Assembly (NCBI GenBank): GCA_900708905.1
Contig: CAADRB010000003.1
Coordinates: forward strand, 4,322,599 to 4,386,598
From: Hymenolepis diminuta
Taxonomy: Eukaryota > Platyhelminthes > Cestoda > Cyclophyllidea > Hymenolepididae
Reading direction: 5' to 3'
Length of the DNA: 64,000 nt
Of the stretch, positions 1-14,100 are shown in pieces. A model generated the notes under the pieces. It searched no databases. It was given only the letters and a program-made list of their open reading frames with translations, and was not told where the DNA came from. Positions within the stretch are counted from its first letter, which is position 1; every line of letters begins with the position of its first letter. The translations under genes and the position numbers were made by a program.

Positions 1-3000
1 ACTTATTCCTTCTCTGTAACTGGCCCTTCGATGTTATGCCACTTCTTTTAGTGGTTGCGTCGTTGTTATCGTGTGTTCGTTATGTGCTTTACAGATCAGT
101 TTTTTTATTTTCATTGACAGTTGAATGCGCGTACATCTTTGAAATGAAATTATTAGCTCAATCTTGTTTACTAATAAACATAAGGTAGTTCCTTAATCTG
201 AGCTTTCCCTTCTACCAGTTTCAGAATTTTACTTCATTATCTTATTCCTCTGTTTATTTAACTGTTTGATAACCCGAAGGTACAGAATCCAATAAAACGC
301 TCCTCAACGTTTGAAATTGACCGTCTTTTTTTCTAATGAAAGTGATTACTCTGCATTAGAAATTTTCAAATCATTTTTTCTCTTCTGGCGGGTTTATGAC
401 AATCAGGGGCTTAATTTTAACTGTTGTTTTCCTCTCTTTCCCTCATTTGATCAATCAGATTGCATGAATTATTTGGCCAACAGTTTCCCATCGAATATTA
501 AATTAATTTAAGAGCTCACTAGCAGTAAGGGAAAGTGGCAATTGAATCAAATTTTCCCGTTTGAAAAAGTAACAGAAAATACTCTCGAATTTTCTTTTAA
601 TACGATCTTCTGAATTTGAACTGCTCAGAGTTTAATGTAAGGACTTTGTTGCGTATATACGGTTAGCGTTTCTTCCTGCTGACTGGAACATCCAAACTAT
701 TAAACTGTTGGCCGTAAAGCCTGCGATGGCTAAGCCTACATTTTTAGGTTGCCATTTTATCCGTCCCACTTTGCCAAGATGTGAAAGTCAGAAGATTGAC
801 TGAACGCGTCTGTCAATTAAATAGTGAAAGAGACTATTTCGGGCATCAATATTATCTTATTTTAGCATACAGTCAATGAACAGGAGGTATCTTAGATACA
901 TTGAATCCTATATTTCAAGGCAGGTTACAACAATTATAGATACCGCTGTAAATATAATGGGTGGCATTTTATAACCAAATGGAATCATCCTTTGAGGCTA
1001 CTCTTGCAACTACTCAGTTGCCCACTTTTGTAAGGTACGACTCTTCCGCGTTGCTGTACTGCTGGATCTAGTTCTGTTACATCTGTTCACCCAATATCAC
1101 TAGACAACAGTTGACTCAGACCAGGGAAAGAGAGAAGGTTAAGACAGAGTGCAGTTTATCCAGGGCATTTTATTAATGAAACAGGTGTTGTACAGGCATA
1201 TAAGTTGTGTCTTTGTTTTATTGGCTTCCAGAGATTAAAACAGAGCCAGACTAATTAGAGTTTTAGCCCCAACTACACCTGACAAGCTGTCAAACGAGGG
1301 GTTTCCATGTCTTGAAAAGGATGAAGGGAGATTTTGAGATAACCTGCCTGAGATAATTGATTATCCCCAAACAAAAAGTTAACAATGTAGCTATGCCCTT
1401 TGTTTTGTTTGTTTGATCTCAATGGTATCACGTCTTGATGACTCACCGATTTCTTGTCGTCTGACTTCGTGGTATATTATTATTACCATTTGTGTTTGTG
1501 TTTATAATGATACAATTTTATTATTTCGGACACAAAGTATTCTTTTACTTCTATTTGTACTGCTTCGTTTCTCACTAGACTCACACCTGCAAGCGGGTGA
1601 TATCCGTGACGACTATCTGAACAACTAGTTCCCTTTTCTCACCCCGAATTTCCTTGTTTCAAATTCCACATAGACGTTGGTGCAGTGGTTAACATACTCG
1701 TCTTTCAAGTCAGAAGTCAAGAAAAGATCTGTTATCTATGGCCTATTAAGAGTGGTAGTAGAATGCGTGTTTCTCCACCAACACACGCATGCCATCTACT
1801 TTATTCATGTGTTGGTAATACTTCCCTCAATGAGCTCGGACAGTTGTAAAACTGATTTCTAAAATAGTATCATATAGGGCAATTTTCAATGAACTTAGTT
1901 ATATCAGGTCTTAAGGACAGATTATCACTAATTACTGCTAGAGATTTAGAGAAATCTTTCCTTTTCACTAAGTCGCCAAGTTTTGCTCTTTTCTCCCTTT
2001 CCTCTTGTGTGAAATATTTCCAGCTCTGCATCCCCAATCCAACTTGTTTTTTAAATAAATATTTATTGATGACTTTGGGGATAAAGTTGACTTGATATTT
2101 TAATAATAGGCCTGTGCTATTATAATAATTTTTTCCTTTTTTGGCATTATCTCTCCCATTAGCTAAGCAGATGTTTGATTAATTAGCTTATGAGGGAAGT
2201 CTTCAAATGCCCCTCTCGCGTCCTTTCAATAAATAAAAATATGATCCTACCCAACTCGTATCTTTGATGTGAATTTTAGTTGACATTTTCTTATCGAATG
2301 AACCTAATAATGTTGCAAGTTTGGTACTTGGTAATTATTCAATTGGATGTTAAGTGTTTCATGGTAGATGTAGTATGATTCTCCCGATTTCTTGACTCTC
2401 ACTTCTTTAGCTTAATTACGGCTCCTTAGAGGTGAACATGCTTCCTCGTTTATTAATAAGGATAGCATACAGAACACTAATCGGACAAGCGGGCGCATAG
2501 CTACAGCAGAGGGAAAGTGTAGGGGATTTGGTTTATGGAAATGCCCACAATTAATTTTTCTCTTCTCAGCAAGAAGAACGTATGCCGATGTTTTTTCAAA
2601 AGGGCTTTTGATAAGGCTTGAACTGAATTTGATATTAACACTGAGGACGACATTCTGAGATGCGTCTTTTCAGCCATCCTTATCGTTTTTAAGATTTAAA
2701 ACCACCGACAATTGGACACAGGAAGTTCTTGTCGATCATTAGGCCCTAAGGAACAGTGGTTCTGTCAGTAGTACAAGATCATTGCATTCTTTTCGGTAAA
2801 AATTCGCTTAAAATTGACAGCTTCGCGTTCCACCGTTTTTGTTCGAATTCCCTTATGATGGGGATTTAGGGTATTAGATACTGGAATTGATGCCGTTGGC
2901 TGTTTTAGCCATGACAATTCGTTCAAACCTAAGACTTCTTTGGTGTCTTCCCAAGAGAATTGAAAGTATTTTTCATAGCAACGCAAAGGTGAAGCCTTCT

Positions 3001-6000
3001 TCGTTGAAGCTTGGCTGCGAGATTTCTCAGAGGAGTCTGCTGAACTACTTCTTCATATGGTTATTGCTCTGCGAGAGCGAAATCCTAAGATCAGCCTTAT
3101 CGCAGCATTAAGGAGAGCTTCAGGCTCTTTTTATCTGACACCGTTAGTAGTATTGTGTACTTAGTGTCCTTTCACTTCCCATGTGTTTGTACGTTTCATC
3201 TTTTCAGAATTTGTAAAGCCTGTTTATTAGCCCTGTCATGGGAAATAAATAATAGTTGAATAACGGGAGTGTGATTATTTCTCTTTAGGCCATCGAAGCT
3301 AAGTAAATGCCATAAATTATTTTGTGTTGTAATTGATTCATATGAATTAGATAAATTTGTTCATTTTTCCTGCGCTCTTAATGTACGTGAGGTGATCTTG
3401 GTGCAAGAGTGAGTCATCAAAATTACTGTAACCAGCCCGAGACACTGGTGTGCTTTCTGCCACTGTGCGCACGCGTATTTCTAGCGGTGACTAGGCTTCG
3501 TTTGTTTGGTCTTGGTTAATCACATGATCCATCCAGCCAATTGCAAGGCCAGCCAACTTATGACCTCGTTTCAATGACAATCAGTATTGCCTTGGTAGTA
3601 TTTGCTCCGTAAAGAATAAAGTCTAGAGAGCCGTTTTAGAATGAGTTTTTAAACTTGAATTGACAAAACATCATGCGAATAGAGTAAACTGAAGAAAAGT
3701 TTTAGGGAATCATGTTTGCTGCTATTTCGATGGTTTTAGTTGGCTGTAGCACTATTTAACGTTCAAAATTAGCAACTATAACAACGTGGTCAAAGTTAAA
3801 ACGACCTCTTATAAACATTTAACAATTCTTCATTACGGTCAGGCATTGGTATGCAAAGAGTGTTCTAATAATAAAAGTGAAAGAGGAGCAAAATGAAAGA
3901 AGATATTCAAGGAATCAAAAAAGCCTTACTCTATCTGAACCCTGGTGTTTCATCAGGTTTGTTGCGGCAAGATCTGACGTTCCAAAGTTTAAAGTTATGA
4001 ACCTAGGCTTCTGACTAGAACAAATTGTCATTAACGGAATGGAATGCAGTAGATTAAATTTGCACCTTCGGCCGTCCAAATCTCACTACATGTGTTGTTT
4101 GTTATCTTTGATACTCTGAGCAGAATTCATAGAAGTCCTGTGAGCGAAAGTTGGCATAAAGTAGCTGTTATTTCTTAGTTAACTGACAGAGGCAAATCTT
4201 AGATAAGCTATAGGTCTTCTCCTAACATCTTTCTTGGTTTGAAATACCGTATCTCTAGAATGCATCATGTCGGCCTAGATTATGCAAACGGATACATAAC
4301 TTTAAAATGTGGCCTCTTTCCTCTCAGGATTAATTTATTTTGTTGCAGTCCCGAAACTGGGTCTTTGGCACTTACACTCCCTTACATATAATTTTTTGGT
4401 GATGACTTGGCTAATCACCATTTGTACCTAACCTGGCCAACTAGTTATTAACCACTTGTGCGATTCTAGATGTACGTTTTCTGCCGGTAGAAAATTTAGA
4501 GTTTCGAATGTAATTTTAGAATAAAGCGTAAACGAAAATTCTCTTTCATGGAAAAGAAAACGACGTCTAGTCCAACCAATCATTGACGATCTTAGCAGGT
4601 CATTAATTTTCAAACAAGCTCCTTTGAATTATTCTGACCTTCTTGATTATATTGTTTAGATTTTTGAAGATGCTTTTCTAGTTTCCATTTAGATGTAATG
4701 AAATTTTTCACAAATATCAAGTATCTAATGAGAGCTGTTCGCTAATTTTGGCCAAGTCATGTCTTGTGTGAAACTGGTCTACGAACTACGGTAACTGCCT
4801 TTGTTCTGGCGATCTGCTCCTCTTTATTATTTAAGAACAAGTGTTATATAGAATTCGGAAATGGGAGTAAATGTCAAATAAATGATTAGGAGCGTACAGT
4901 CGAATCACCACGGAGATACATTCAGCCCGATACCGTATGACAGTTGGTATCTTGAGTACAATCTATATCTATCATTATCCACTCAAATTCAGTAAGTTAG
5001 GTGCAAATTTCATGCAAGATCCGATCACCTCTGAAAAAATTAGTGTTCCATAATACTTTCACTCTTAGTGGAATCGGTTACGAAAGATCAACTTGTGTAA
5101 TTGTAGGTTATAAGTGATTTTGCTTAATTATCTTTTAATTGATTTCCTTTTTATAGAAGAACCCTTAACTTAATAGTATTGGTTTTACGACGACAGATTT
5201 CATTAATGATTTTCCCTGTGAATCGCTCGTGATTTACCACAATATTTAATTTTTCTGTACTGTTGATAAAAGGCTGAAAGTATCAGGGTCTACTGTTACA
5301 AAGGAAGGAAATCGGTTGTACATGACGCTTTCTGTGGTTGAATCGAATCAGTAGAATAGGTGAGCTAAGCCTAACAGCGATTCCTGTGGTTGTTAGGCCC
5401 TAGTTTTCTGCTTTCCCTCACATCGGTTGCTGGTTTTAATGCCATTTTTTATAAACGGTTCAGGATAGAAAATTAGTCACTCCTGACCCTTGACATTTTA
5501 ATACCCACCCTTCCTAGTCTTTTCTCCTTATCTCCTTCCAGAGAAAAATAAGGTCTGTTTTTTGGTCTGTCAGTCAAATGATTGCAAGAAACTTTTTTTT
5601 TTCAATCTGTTCCATCAAAGACCCGTGAGAAACGTCATGACTAGATCATAGTCTGGTATAGTGTGCCAAATGTAGGGAACCATTACGGACGTCGAAGAGG
5701 AGGTCGGGGCAATAGTTTAAGTTGTCCAGAATCTAGATGTCTGAATGTTAAACTTCTCTTTTGTTTAGTTGAATTTGAATTTATTTGAATTTAAATACAA
5801 AAAGTGGTCTCACAGTTGAACGGCAAGTTATTTCGACTCTCACAAGATAACTTTGAGTTTATTTTGAATTTAGCAGTAGGTGGTTATCTGACTGTTTTTA
5901 CAAGATCATTGAAAAGCAACTCCCTACTTTTAAAACCAAATAACTTGATCCGTAATTTATTTTATAATATAGGACATAATATGAATTTTTACTTAAATTT

Positions 6001-8067
6001 GAATTTTAGTTTCTTAAATCACTCAAGACCTCGTTATAGAATCTGTCGTCGTAAGTTCTGCCTGACAGATATTGATGGTCTTTGCATCCATCTGAGCATG
6101 TACATATGTAATGATCCTTCGCCACCTTTGTACTCGAACACATGATTTAAGGTGTGACAATAACTTCGGAAATTCTTGAACATTGAAACGTCTTGAGATC
6201 TTTATAGTAGGTTACCCCTCATTCATCCTGTAGGTAGATTTACAGTACTTTCTGCCTGGCAAAAATGGGCAAATTGGTAAATTGTCAACAACAATCTTTG
6301 TAGAGTATTCATCATTGTGGCAAATAAACTTATTTGCATTCATGTTGTTTCATTCAGGACCGTAGAAAGTCGTGCCACTAGATATGCAAAAAAATAATTT
6401 ATGCATAGTTGGACTGTGCTATTATTTTAGGGATTTTGATTTATTCCTGGCTGGAAACTTCCATATATCTGTACGTTTGACTCGGTTGATCTTAATTTGT
6501 AAGCTCGCCTACGAAATAGATGTTTTCGATCCCTCAACTTCTAACTTATAGGTGGTATTTAAGCGGCTTTGGGATAGGCCCTTAGTCATCCTGAGTTTTC
6601 AGTTACCAGGTAAATTCTGTAGGAAGTGCTATTTGTATGTTGCGCCAAGTCAATCTATACTCTTTGACATTCTATACGGAGAGTACTGCATATCAATTAT
6701 TACTCTAATCTATCGCCACAAGTCCATGCTTACCAAGCATCCTCAGGTCTCTTCATCACATTTCAAGTTGACAATTTCTACCAAAACTTCGTTTCCATTT
6801 TTTCCTTGCGGCCTAATAGACTGAAGGTTCTCATCATCATCTACTTTCTGTTTATTTTTTTTCACTTTTACGTCCTTTTTTGTTTAGCGTCCGCGTCCAT
6901 CCCTAGAAGTTGTATTATTTTCTTCGTCTGATTGAATCACGTGATTACACTATAGGAGCAGCGACAATATCATTGATATGATTTATTCCGAAATAACAAA
7001 CTTCTTTCGATATTATTTGCCTCAACTGTCCCATGTACTAACTTTCTTTTGGGCAAAAGAGACTCACATTGTAAATTCTAAACGAGTTCCAACTTCTCTA
7101 ACGTCTTGAACTTGTCGAGATACACGACGATTAGGCTTCCTGGAGAGGTGCTTATAGTATTAAACTGCTATTCTCAAGGCTCCTTAAACTACTAGTCCCA
7201 ATACACTCGATGCTAAAAGTCGAATATACAAATATAATGTCTTAAGAGGTCTGTTTGCCATAGTTTTTAGCGGAAGGGTGATATCAAGGACTTACTCTAA
7301 GAGAGAGAGTGAGAGAGATTACAAAAAGTCGAAGAGTAAAGGCTTGCCGATTCGAGAAATTATTGCAAATTTTATTAATGCCACTTAAGACCATTTCGAT
7401 CGATCCAACCTGAAATATTAAGAGATGCGAAGGAAGAGTAATGTGAACTTTTTATTCCATTTACAAATCCACTTCATTCCCTAAATGCACAATTTTGTTC
7501 ATTCATTCGACGCAACACTTGCAAACATGCCATATTAGACTTACAATGTCTGCTATTTTTTAAAAAAAAACCCATAAACACTGGCCCATTTTGTATGTAC
7601 CGTTGCTCCCCCATTGGTGGCTCACCTTTTTTTCAAATGAAATGTTGCAATTAGGTGGGTATTGCATTTAATCATAAGCCAGAGAGAAAAGTGCAAGTTA
7701 TCACCAGTTATTAATGAGACTTGCATTTAGTAAAATATAAAAGCCAGTTGCACTTGTCTTAATCTTGGTGTAACCGTTGATCCGGCTTGTGTGTGAACCT
7801 TCCATCTAGCTTTCATTTGAAAGGTTAACAACTGTCATAGCATCTTGTTTTACTTATTTTGGTCTCTTACTTTTCAGTTTTTTATCAGAGGTTGAGATGA
7901 TGTTTTATTGTCTCTACAACCATTAACAAAGCATGCTTGAAGTCTCTACTATTCGGAATTGGGGTTCTAGATATCCTACTTTGTCATCTTTGATGTGCCT
8001 TGTATAAATTCGAAATCAACCGCCGAATTGTAATTAATTCAACAAATATTCCCTTTTCTTCTTGCAG
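1..8067. other. Non-coding stretch upstream of the first recognised B56 exon
   Basis: No exon could be recognised here. I looked for the N-terminal part of the B56 subunit (the segment before the LVYEF exon, including the conserved WPHLQ end) and did not find it, so the earlier exons are probably outside the window or too diverged to see. The sequence is AT-rich with scattered short frames that show no family resemblance. It contains a truncated SINE head near 1.67 kb and one short open frame at 2983-3162 that is discussed in the findings. Confidence 0.5.
1672..1735 (+). repeat. Truncated tRNA-derived SINE head
   Basis: The segment carries the phrase GTGCAGTGGTTAACATACTC, which closely matches the head of the SINE copy at 61318 (GCACAGCGGTTAATGTACTC). 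It resembles a pol III A box. The rest of the element is not recognisable, so this looks like a 5' fragment. Confidence 0.45.
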
Positions 8068-8160
8068 CTTGTCTACGAATTCCTCCTTCGATTCGTAGAA
8101 TCTCCGGAATTCCAACCCAATGTCGCCAAACGTTACATCGATCAGAAGTTTGTCCTTCAG
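8068..8160 (+). CDS. PPP2R5: B56 exon (LVYEF segment)
   Basis: A CTTGCAG acceptor and GTAAGG donor bound 31 codons in phase 0. The peptide begins [15 protein letters not shown] and ends YIDQKFVLQ, a nearly invariant B56 segment. It is the first exon of the gene seen in the window. Confidence 0.95.
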
Positions 8161-11100
8161 GTAAGGGAATCTTGTTGACTCTAATTTAAACTTATAGATT
8201 GCTTATAGATGGTTTAAGCATTAAAACAATTTGATTAAAAAATAACAAATTATTGTTGCTATTGTTATTGCTAATAATTACATTTACTTTGGTGAGTAAA
8301 TTGTGAATTCAAATAAATTCCGTCTGGATTTCTCAAATCAAATTGTAACTGATGCCTGTCTTTACGATCTGTATGATTCTAGAGGTTTGAAATACTCGGT
8401 TGAGGTTTCGTTTTGAACACTTACAGTAAGTAGTGGCCCTGAATATTAGTTTTCAACAGTGAATGCTTTGTTTTTCTTAATCTGCCACTGTAACAATTAT
8501 TGCTGAGGCTAACGAGAACCGAGGTCACCAAGTTGGGAGTTACTAAATTGTAGGAATTAATGAAACAGATCCTTATCGTAGAAACCAAGACTATAGCTAA
8601 CGGATAACAACAGCAACAACGGTTTTAGAGCAGAAATATTAAGAGCTGACTAGTCCAGAATGTATTAATCAAATTACGAGGTGGATCGAGCGAGTAAGAG
8701 AGAGAGTTGAAGGGGAGACACAGGAGCGGGTAACTGACACGCGTGTCTGTGTGTGTGTGTGTCGCGTATGTCTATAGGGGTGACAATACAAAGACAATTT
8801 ATGAGTCACTTGGGCAAGGACGCGCGTGATGGTAAGTGCAGATGTACTTCTAATGAAACGGGACAATTATAGNNNNNNNNNNNNAAATCGGTAAACCCGT
8901 TTAAACATGACTGATAGGGGTTTGAGTCATAAAGACATAAAAACATAACTCAGTTTCGTAGGTGAAAAACCGCAGAATTGTCATCAAGACTGCGAATAAA
9001 GAATAACTTTGGAAGTCTATGGAGAGTCAATCTTCTCCACTATTAATGACGTATAGACATCTAACTGTGAGATGCATTCTTTCATCTCTTCTCTCGAGAA
9101 TAGTAGCACTTTGATAATTTTTAATAACGAGAAAGCAAGGTACAGTTGAGTAGTCCAAATTTGAAGTGACTGGAAGGTCATATCGGAGGAAAGAATTAAT
9201 GTGAGGGCATCAGGGAAGCCCTAATTAATTTGATAATGTGCTTGTTTCCCAATAAATGTAGTTAAGCGCATTCTGACCAGACGTCCTGAGCGTTAAAAAC
9301 TGATTTACCGATAGATTTATAGTGGGAGCTAAGTCACGCCTACTCAGGAACTCCTATTACCTCAGATAACTAAAAATTGATTCATGACAATAGATAAGAT
9401 GTATTTGACTTATGGAAGTTCATTCTAGATGATCATTTGTAAAGTTTCTTCATTGTAGAGAATAAGATAGCTTAGCTGCTCGTTTTGAAACATTGAATCT
9501 ACGCAGTGATTTTTAACCAGAGTCATCTAGTTCACATCGGTTGCTTATTCTTTCTGCATAACTCCTGGACCGGAAGCGTTAAAATAGCACCTGTAGGAAA
9601 AGGAAAAGATAAGGGCAACTTTGTACGTCATCACTATTCAGCCATACACTTATCCAGGCCATCCTTTACGCATACCTAAGAATGTAATAAACTGTGACAT
9701 TTATCTTCATTACCATGGACTCGGTTTCTTTTTTCTGTCTGAATCTAATTAGGCGGTTTTACACAAAACTGAATGTATATTAGAGCAAATAAATGCATAG
9801 TGAGCTTGCTAGTGATTGACGAGGCAGTTTTCACTAATGAGATTATTTCTATTTTTGGCAATTCAACAACAAATTGTACGATAAACGAAGATCTTCTTGT
9901 GGCACCTGGGATTTTTAAATATTTTAACTAGGAAATTGTAAATAAAATGCTCCTTCAACTACATTATCGAGAGGAAATGTATGTTAAGAGTCAATAGTCG
10001 AAGTGCAGTGAATTTTACATTTTACTTCACTTACGGCTTTTCTCCAGTCTTTTGCCTACCGTGCGGTGAGCTTCGCCACTTATCAATTTGTCAATTGTGC
10101 TCTTTTACCAGAAACGAAGCATTGTAAATATCTCTGATAGAGAGGCAGTGAAATAAACTCTGCAGCTTTATTTCATTGAAGAATATTCACATGGTCGTAG
10201 TGAGCAATAAACCATGACTATGTTTCACTGAAATTCATCATAGACATGTACGTGAGTACCTTTTTCCACCCTTTCTACAGCTGTTGGAGTTGTTTGACAG
10301 CGAGGATCCACGTGAACGGGATCTGGTGAAGACAATCATGCATCGAATCTACGGCAAATTCCTCTCACTGCGGAGCTACATTCGACGACAATTCAGCAAC
10401 GTCTTCTACAAGTTAGTGTCTCATAATCATATGAATCTACTTTTATTGTGTGAGCTCGCCGTTATCTTCCATATTTAGTATTTGCGAAAATGTGCGTACA
10501 AAAGTCACTTTATTCACGCTCTATTTGAAAGTTCACTTTTTCATAACGGTGCATATTTTCGACCTTTGAACTCACCTTTTATCTTAGTTTGTTCTTCAAA
10601 TAGGAGTGTGGTTGAATGTTGTCAATTTAATGAATTCTTTACAAAAATTCCCTTTTAAACCTTCTTTCTTTAAAGAAGGACAATTTGTATCCATTCTTAT
10701 CTTGTTGGGGAGGAAGTGTAATGAAAATCAGTTCCACTTTTCAGCACATTTTAGCCGCGTAAATACAAGATATGACTGACACGCATTTTTGAAAGGATTT
10801 CCACTCTTATCATGCTGGAAATCACTTAATTTCGGTCGAATACTTTATCTCTGGTCATATTTTATTCGGGTTCTTCCATTATTTGTTAACATTGAATAGT
10901 CCCTATTTTGAGTTTCTAATGCTACAAACAGGGTCATTTTGTTTAATGTCGTCTTAGCTTTTGCATTCGTTGACATTACAATCAATAATAAAATATTAGA
11001 AATTACCTTAGTGTCTCCATGTATCTTTTCTTCCCAGTAAAGTGAAACAGTGCGAGGAATAGAGCATCTAATTGCCGTCTTATCTTTGTACCGTAACTGA

Positions 11101-14100
11101 TATAAAATTAGACCTAAACGTCCAGTTTGGCTTCAGCCTTTATTGATTAAGTTCCGTTTTTAGATAAATGACTTTCGAATCCGTATGTTCCTCTAGTTCA
11201 CTTGCTGTTATTTAGTTCCACTGAACACCTCTGATCATATTTCATGTGTTACTTTTGTCTGGCCTGTGTTTAAGATAGAGCTCACAAAATGGAGCTCTGT
11301 TAAATCTGTTGGTTTATTTTTTGCGTTACAGTTTTCACACATGGTGACTCATGTTTAATGATCAGACTGGCATTTTTGTAATGTTTACTCTTAAAGGCTA
11401 TATGTTAAAGAAAAATCTGGTGTTGTTTTTATTTTGCTCGGGAATTTCATATTTAATGCGGTTGCCCATAAAGCGTATTCAGTGATGAAATCAAGCTAAA
11501 TGGTTTAATCTCTATTTGAAATTGCTGCGTTTACTGAGATGTGGTCTTGAAATAAATAACCGGGGTCGAGGCAATAAGAGGAAGATACTGGTAAACCAAT
11601 TTGACAGATGCTCAGGACTTTTAGTGGCCTCCTTTTTTGTTGAACCGACAATTGGCTAATTCGTAATAGAGCTATTATTGTATCGATCCAACTTATTACA
11701 CTTATCAAAATCTGTTTTAAGGCAGTAATTGTTTGAACCTACCTGTGAACCCATGACTTGGCAATTTTTACTCTAGGTTAAGGTGACAGGGTGTGGTGTC
11801 TTGTTATTTGCTTTTGATTAGTTTAAAATAAATGTCCCTCAGCAATTATAGACCCATTAGATGTACGTTAGTCAGGAACCAAAATATAGGTTTCAGGAGT
11901 GCACAGTTCTACGGTGGTAACTTTTTTGAACTACGATTGGTGTATACAAAATCTGACTTGTTTTTTCTTGATAGATTTACGCTTGTAGACGGGTTTGCTA
12001 TTATTACTGGAAGCAACATTTGTTGTATTCTTCTTCGACTAATTATCGATTCACCTTTTAAAAATTAAGCAAAATCATGTTTCATTATTCTTATATCTTC
12101 TCAAAGCAAGAATATTACCTACCTAAACCAATGTATAATTTGGAAGTAAATTGTCCTCTTTCGAATGTCGCTTTCATTTACGATTTTGTACGCGGCTTTT
12201 CTATTAAACTGTTTTCACCATATGTCATAGATATTTTACATCTGCTCGATTGAATAGATATACCAACTCTGCTTCTGATCTTATTTTTGGTATTTCAGAC
12301 TTATTTCTAACTAAATTCATTAGAAAAATGTTTGTTGGGAAGGATTTATTTCCCATGGTCTAAAAATATAACTATATTTGGCAATGTTTACTCCGTCACT
12401 TTTGATTTTGAGTTTTCCTAACTCTTAGCACAACGATAAATAAGAAAATCATTTCACAGCCTCGTTTTTGTTTACAAAATAGGGTTTAACTGAATCCAAA
12501 CTGGAAAAAAACAACCCAATTCTCACTATTAGAAGTGCGAAGCTTTTTGAATATAAAAATGCGTTTACAGACGGGAAATGGGACGTAGACTTTATCGCTT
12601 TGACATCTAGTATTGTTTTAAACAAACTCAGCCAAACTTTTTATCGGATTATTCTGCCCTACTTATTTGTTCAGCAGCATATTTAAAACATGTTGGAAAG
12701 TAATTATTAATATGAAGTTCGATCATTGTGAAACTAAAGATCTTATCAAATGAAACACGCACTTGAACTCTCAAAATATAGAAATTGGCGGATCTGTTGC
12801 ATCAATAAGGGTTCCTGCGAACTTGCTTAACCACACTTACGTGCGCCGGTGGCGTATTGGTCATTGTGCTCGTCTGCCATGTCAAATCCCATCGGCATAC
12901 ACTCAGTGAACGGAATGGCTAACCTCACTGATTAAGTCCTGCAAATAAAATGAGTGCCAGGGAGTCTCAATGATACCACTTTATACTCAAGACCAGCGTT
13001 GAAAAAAGCACTTTCCTGAATGGACTTGGAATTATTCTATATTGGCTATGTCTAAGTCGCTTCAATATTGTGGACTTTAAATATCCTCATGAATAGTTGC
13101 GATTCGATCTCGGTTACTTGTTTTTAGGATTTGATTCTATCTTAAGTACCATTTTTTAAGCGTCTCGTAATCAAGTGATGTTTCGATTTTGCTGTTTTGA
13201 ACCCTGTAATTATTTTATAAAGTTTCCATTTTTAGCTTTGAGTGTGTCTCTCACTTTTATTTCTTCTGCAGATTCATTTATGAAACGGAACGTCACAATG
13301 GTATCTCCGAAATGCTGGAAATCCTAGGAAGGTACCTCAATTTATTAACCGTTTTTGTTGAAATCGAAGTTTGTGTTATAAAATTTCCCAAAAATATGCC
13401 ATCCACGTCTGTAATGGATGTGATTGTATGGCTACAGTTCTCAAGTGGAAGCGAGGCAATCCCAGATAATCTCACTTTTGAATTGCTTTGTTATTACACT
13501 CAAGCAAGAGGAGCTTAATTCTTTCCTCTCATTATCCATAAATTTAAGTTTTAATGCCTTCCCTAATTTCTGTTTATCTTTGCCTCTCTTAAAGTATCAT
13601 CAATGGATTTGCAGTCCCACTGAAGCAGGAGCACAAGACCTACTTAATGCGAGTGCTCATCCCGCTACACAAAGTGAAATCACTGAGTGTTTACCATGCA
13701 CAGCTTGCCTATTGTGTTGTACAGTACCTTGATAAGGATCCAGGTCTCACTGAACAGGTCAGTCCAATTCTGGTTGAAACTAACCGGTTCTGCTCGTGAT
13801 CAGGTTGTAACGCATCTTCTCCCTGTGTTGTCACATAGATTGTGTTGGGTTTGCTGAAGTACTGGCCTAAAATGCACAGTCCTAAAGAGGTGATGTATCT
13901 GAATGAATTGGAGGAGATTCTAGATGTGATGGACTCCACGGAGTTCAAGAAGATTATCAAGCCTCTTTTCACCCAACTTGCCAAATGCGTCTCCTCTCCG
14001 CACTTCCAGGCAAGTTTTGTTTCTTGTTGCAAAAATTTAATACAATAGTTAAAGCTTTCGAAATAATCTTCAGTGCTGGAGTTTTCTTTCTCAAAAAATC

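Noticed and set aside
5804..6145. 113-codon plus-strand frame
   Set aside because: Composition is that of AT-rich non-coding DNA, no motif, no promoter, no splice context.
13709..14032. 107-codon minus-strand frame
   Set aside because: It is the antisense of two B56 exons and the intron between them.
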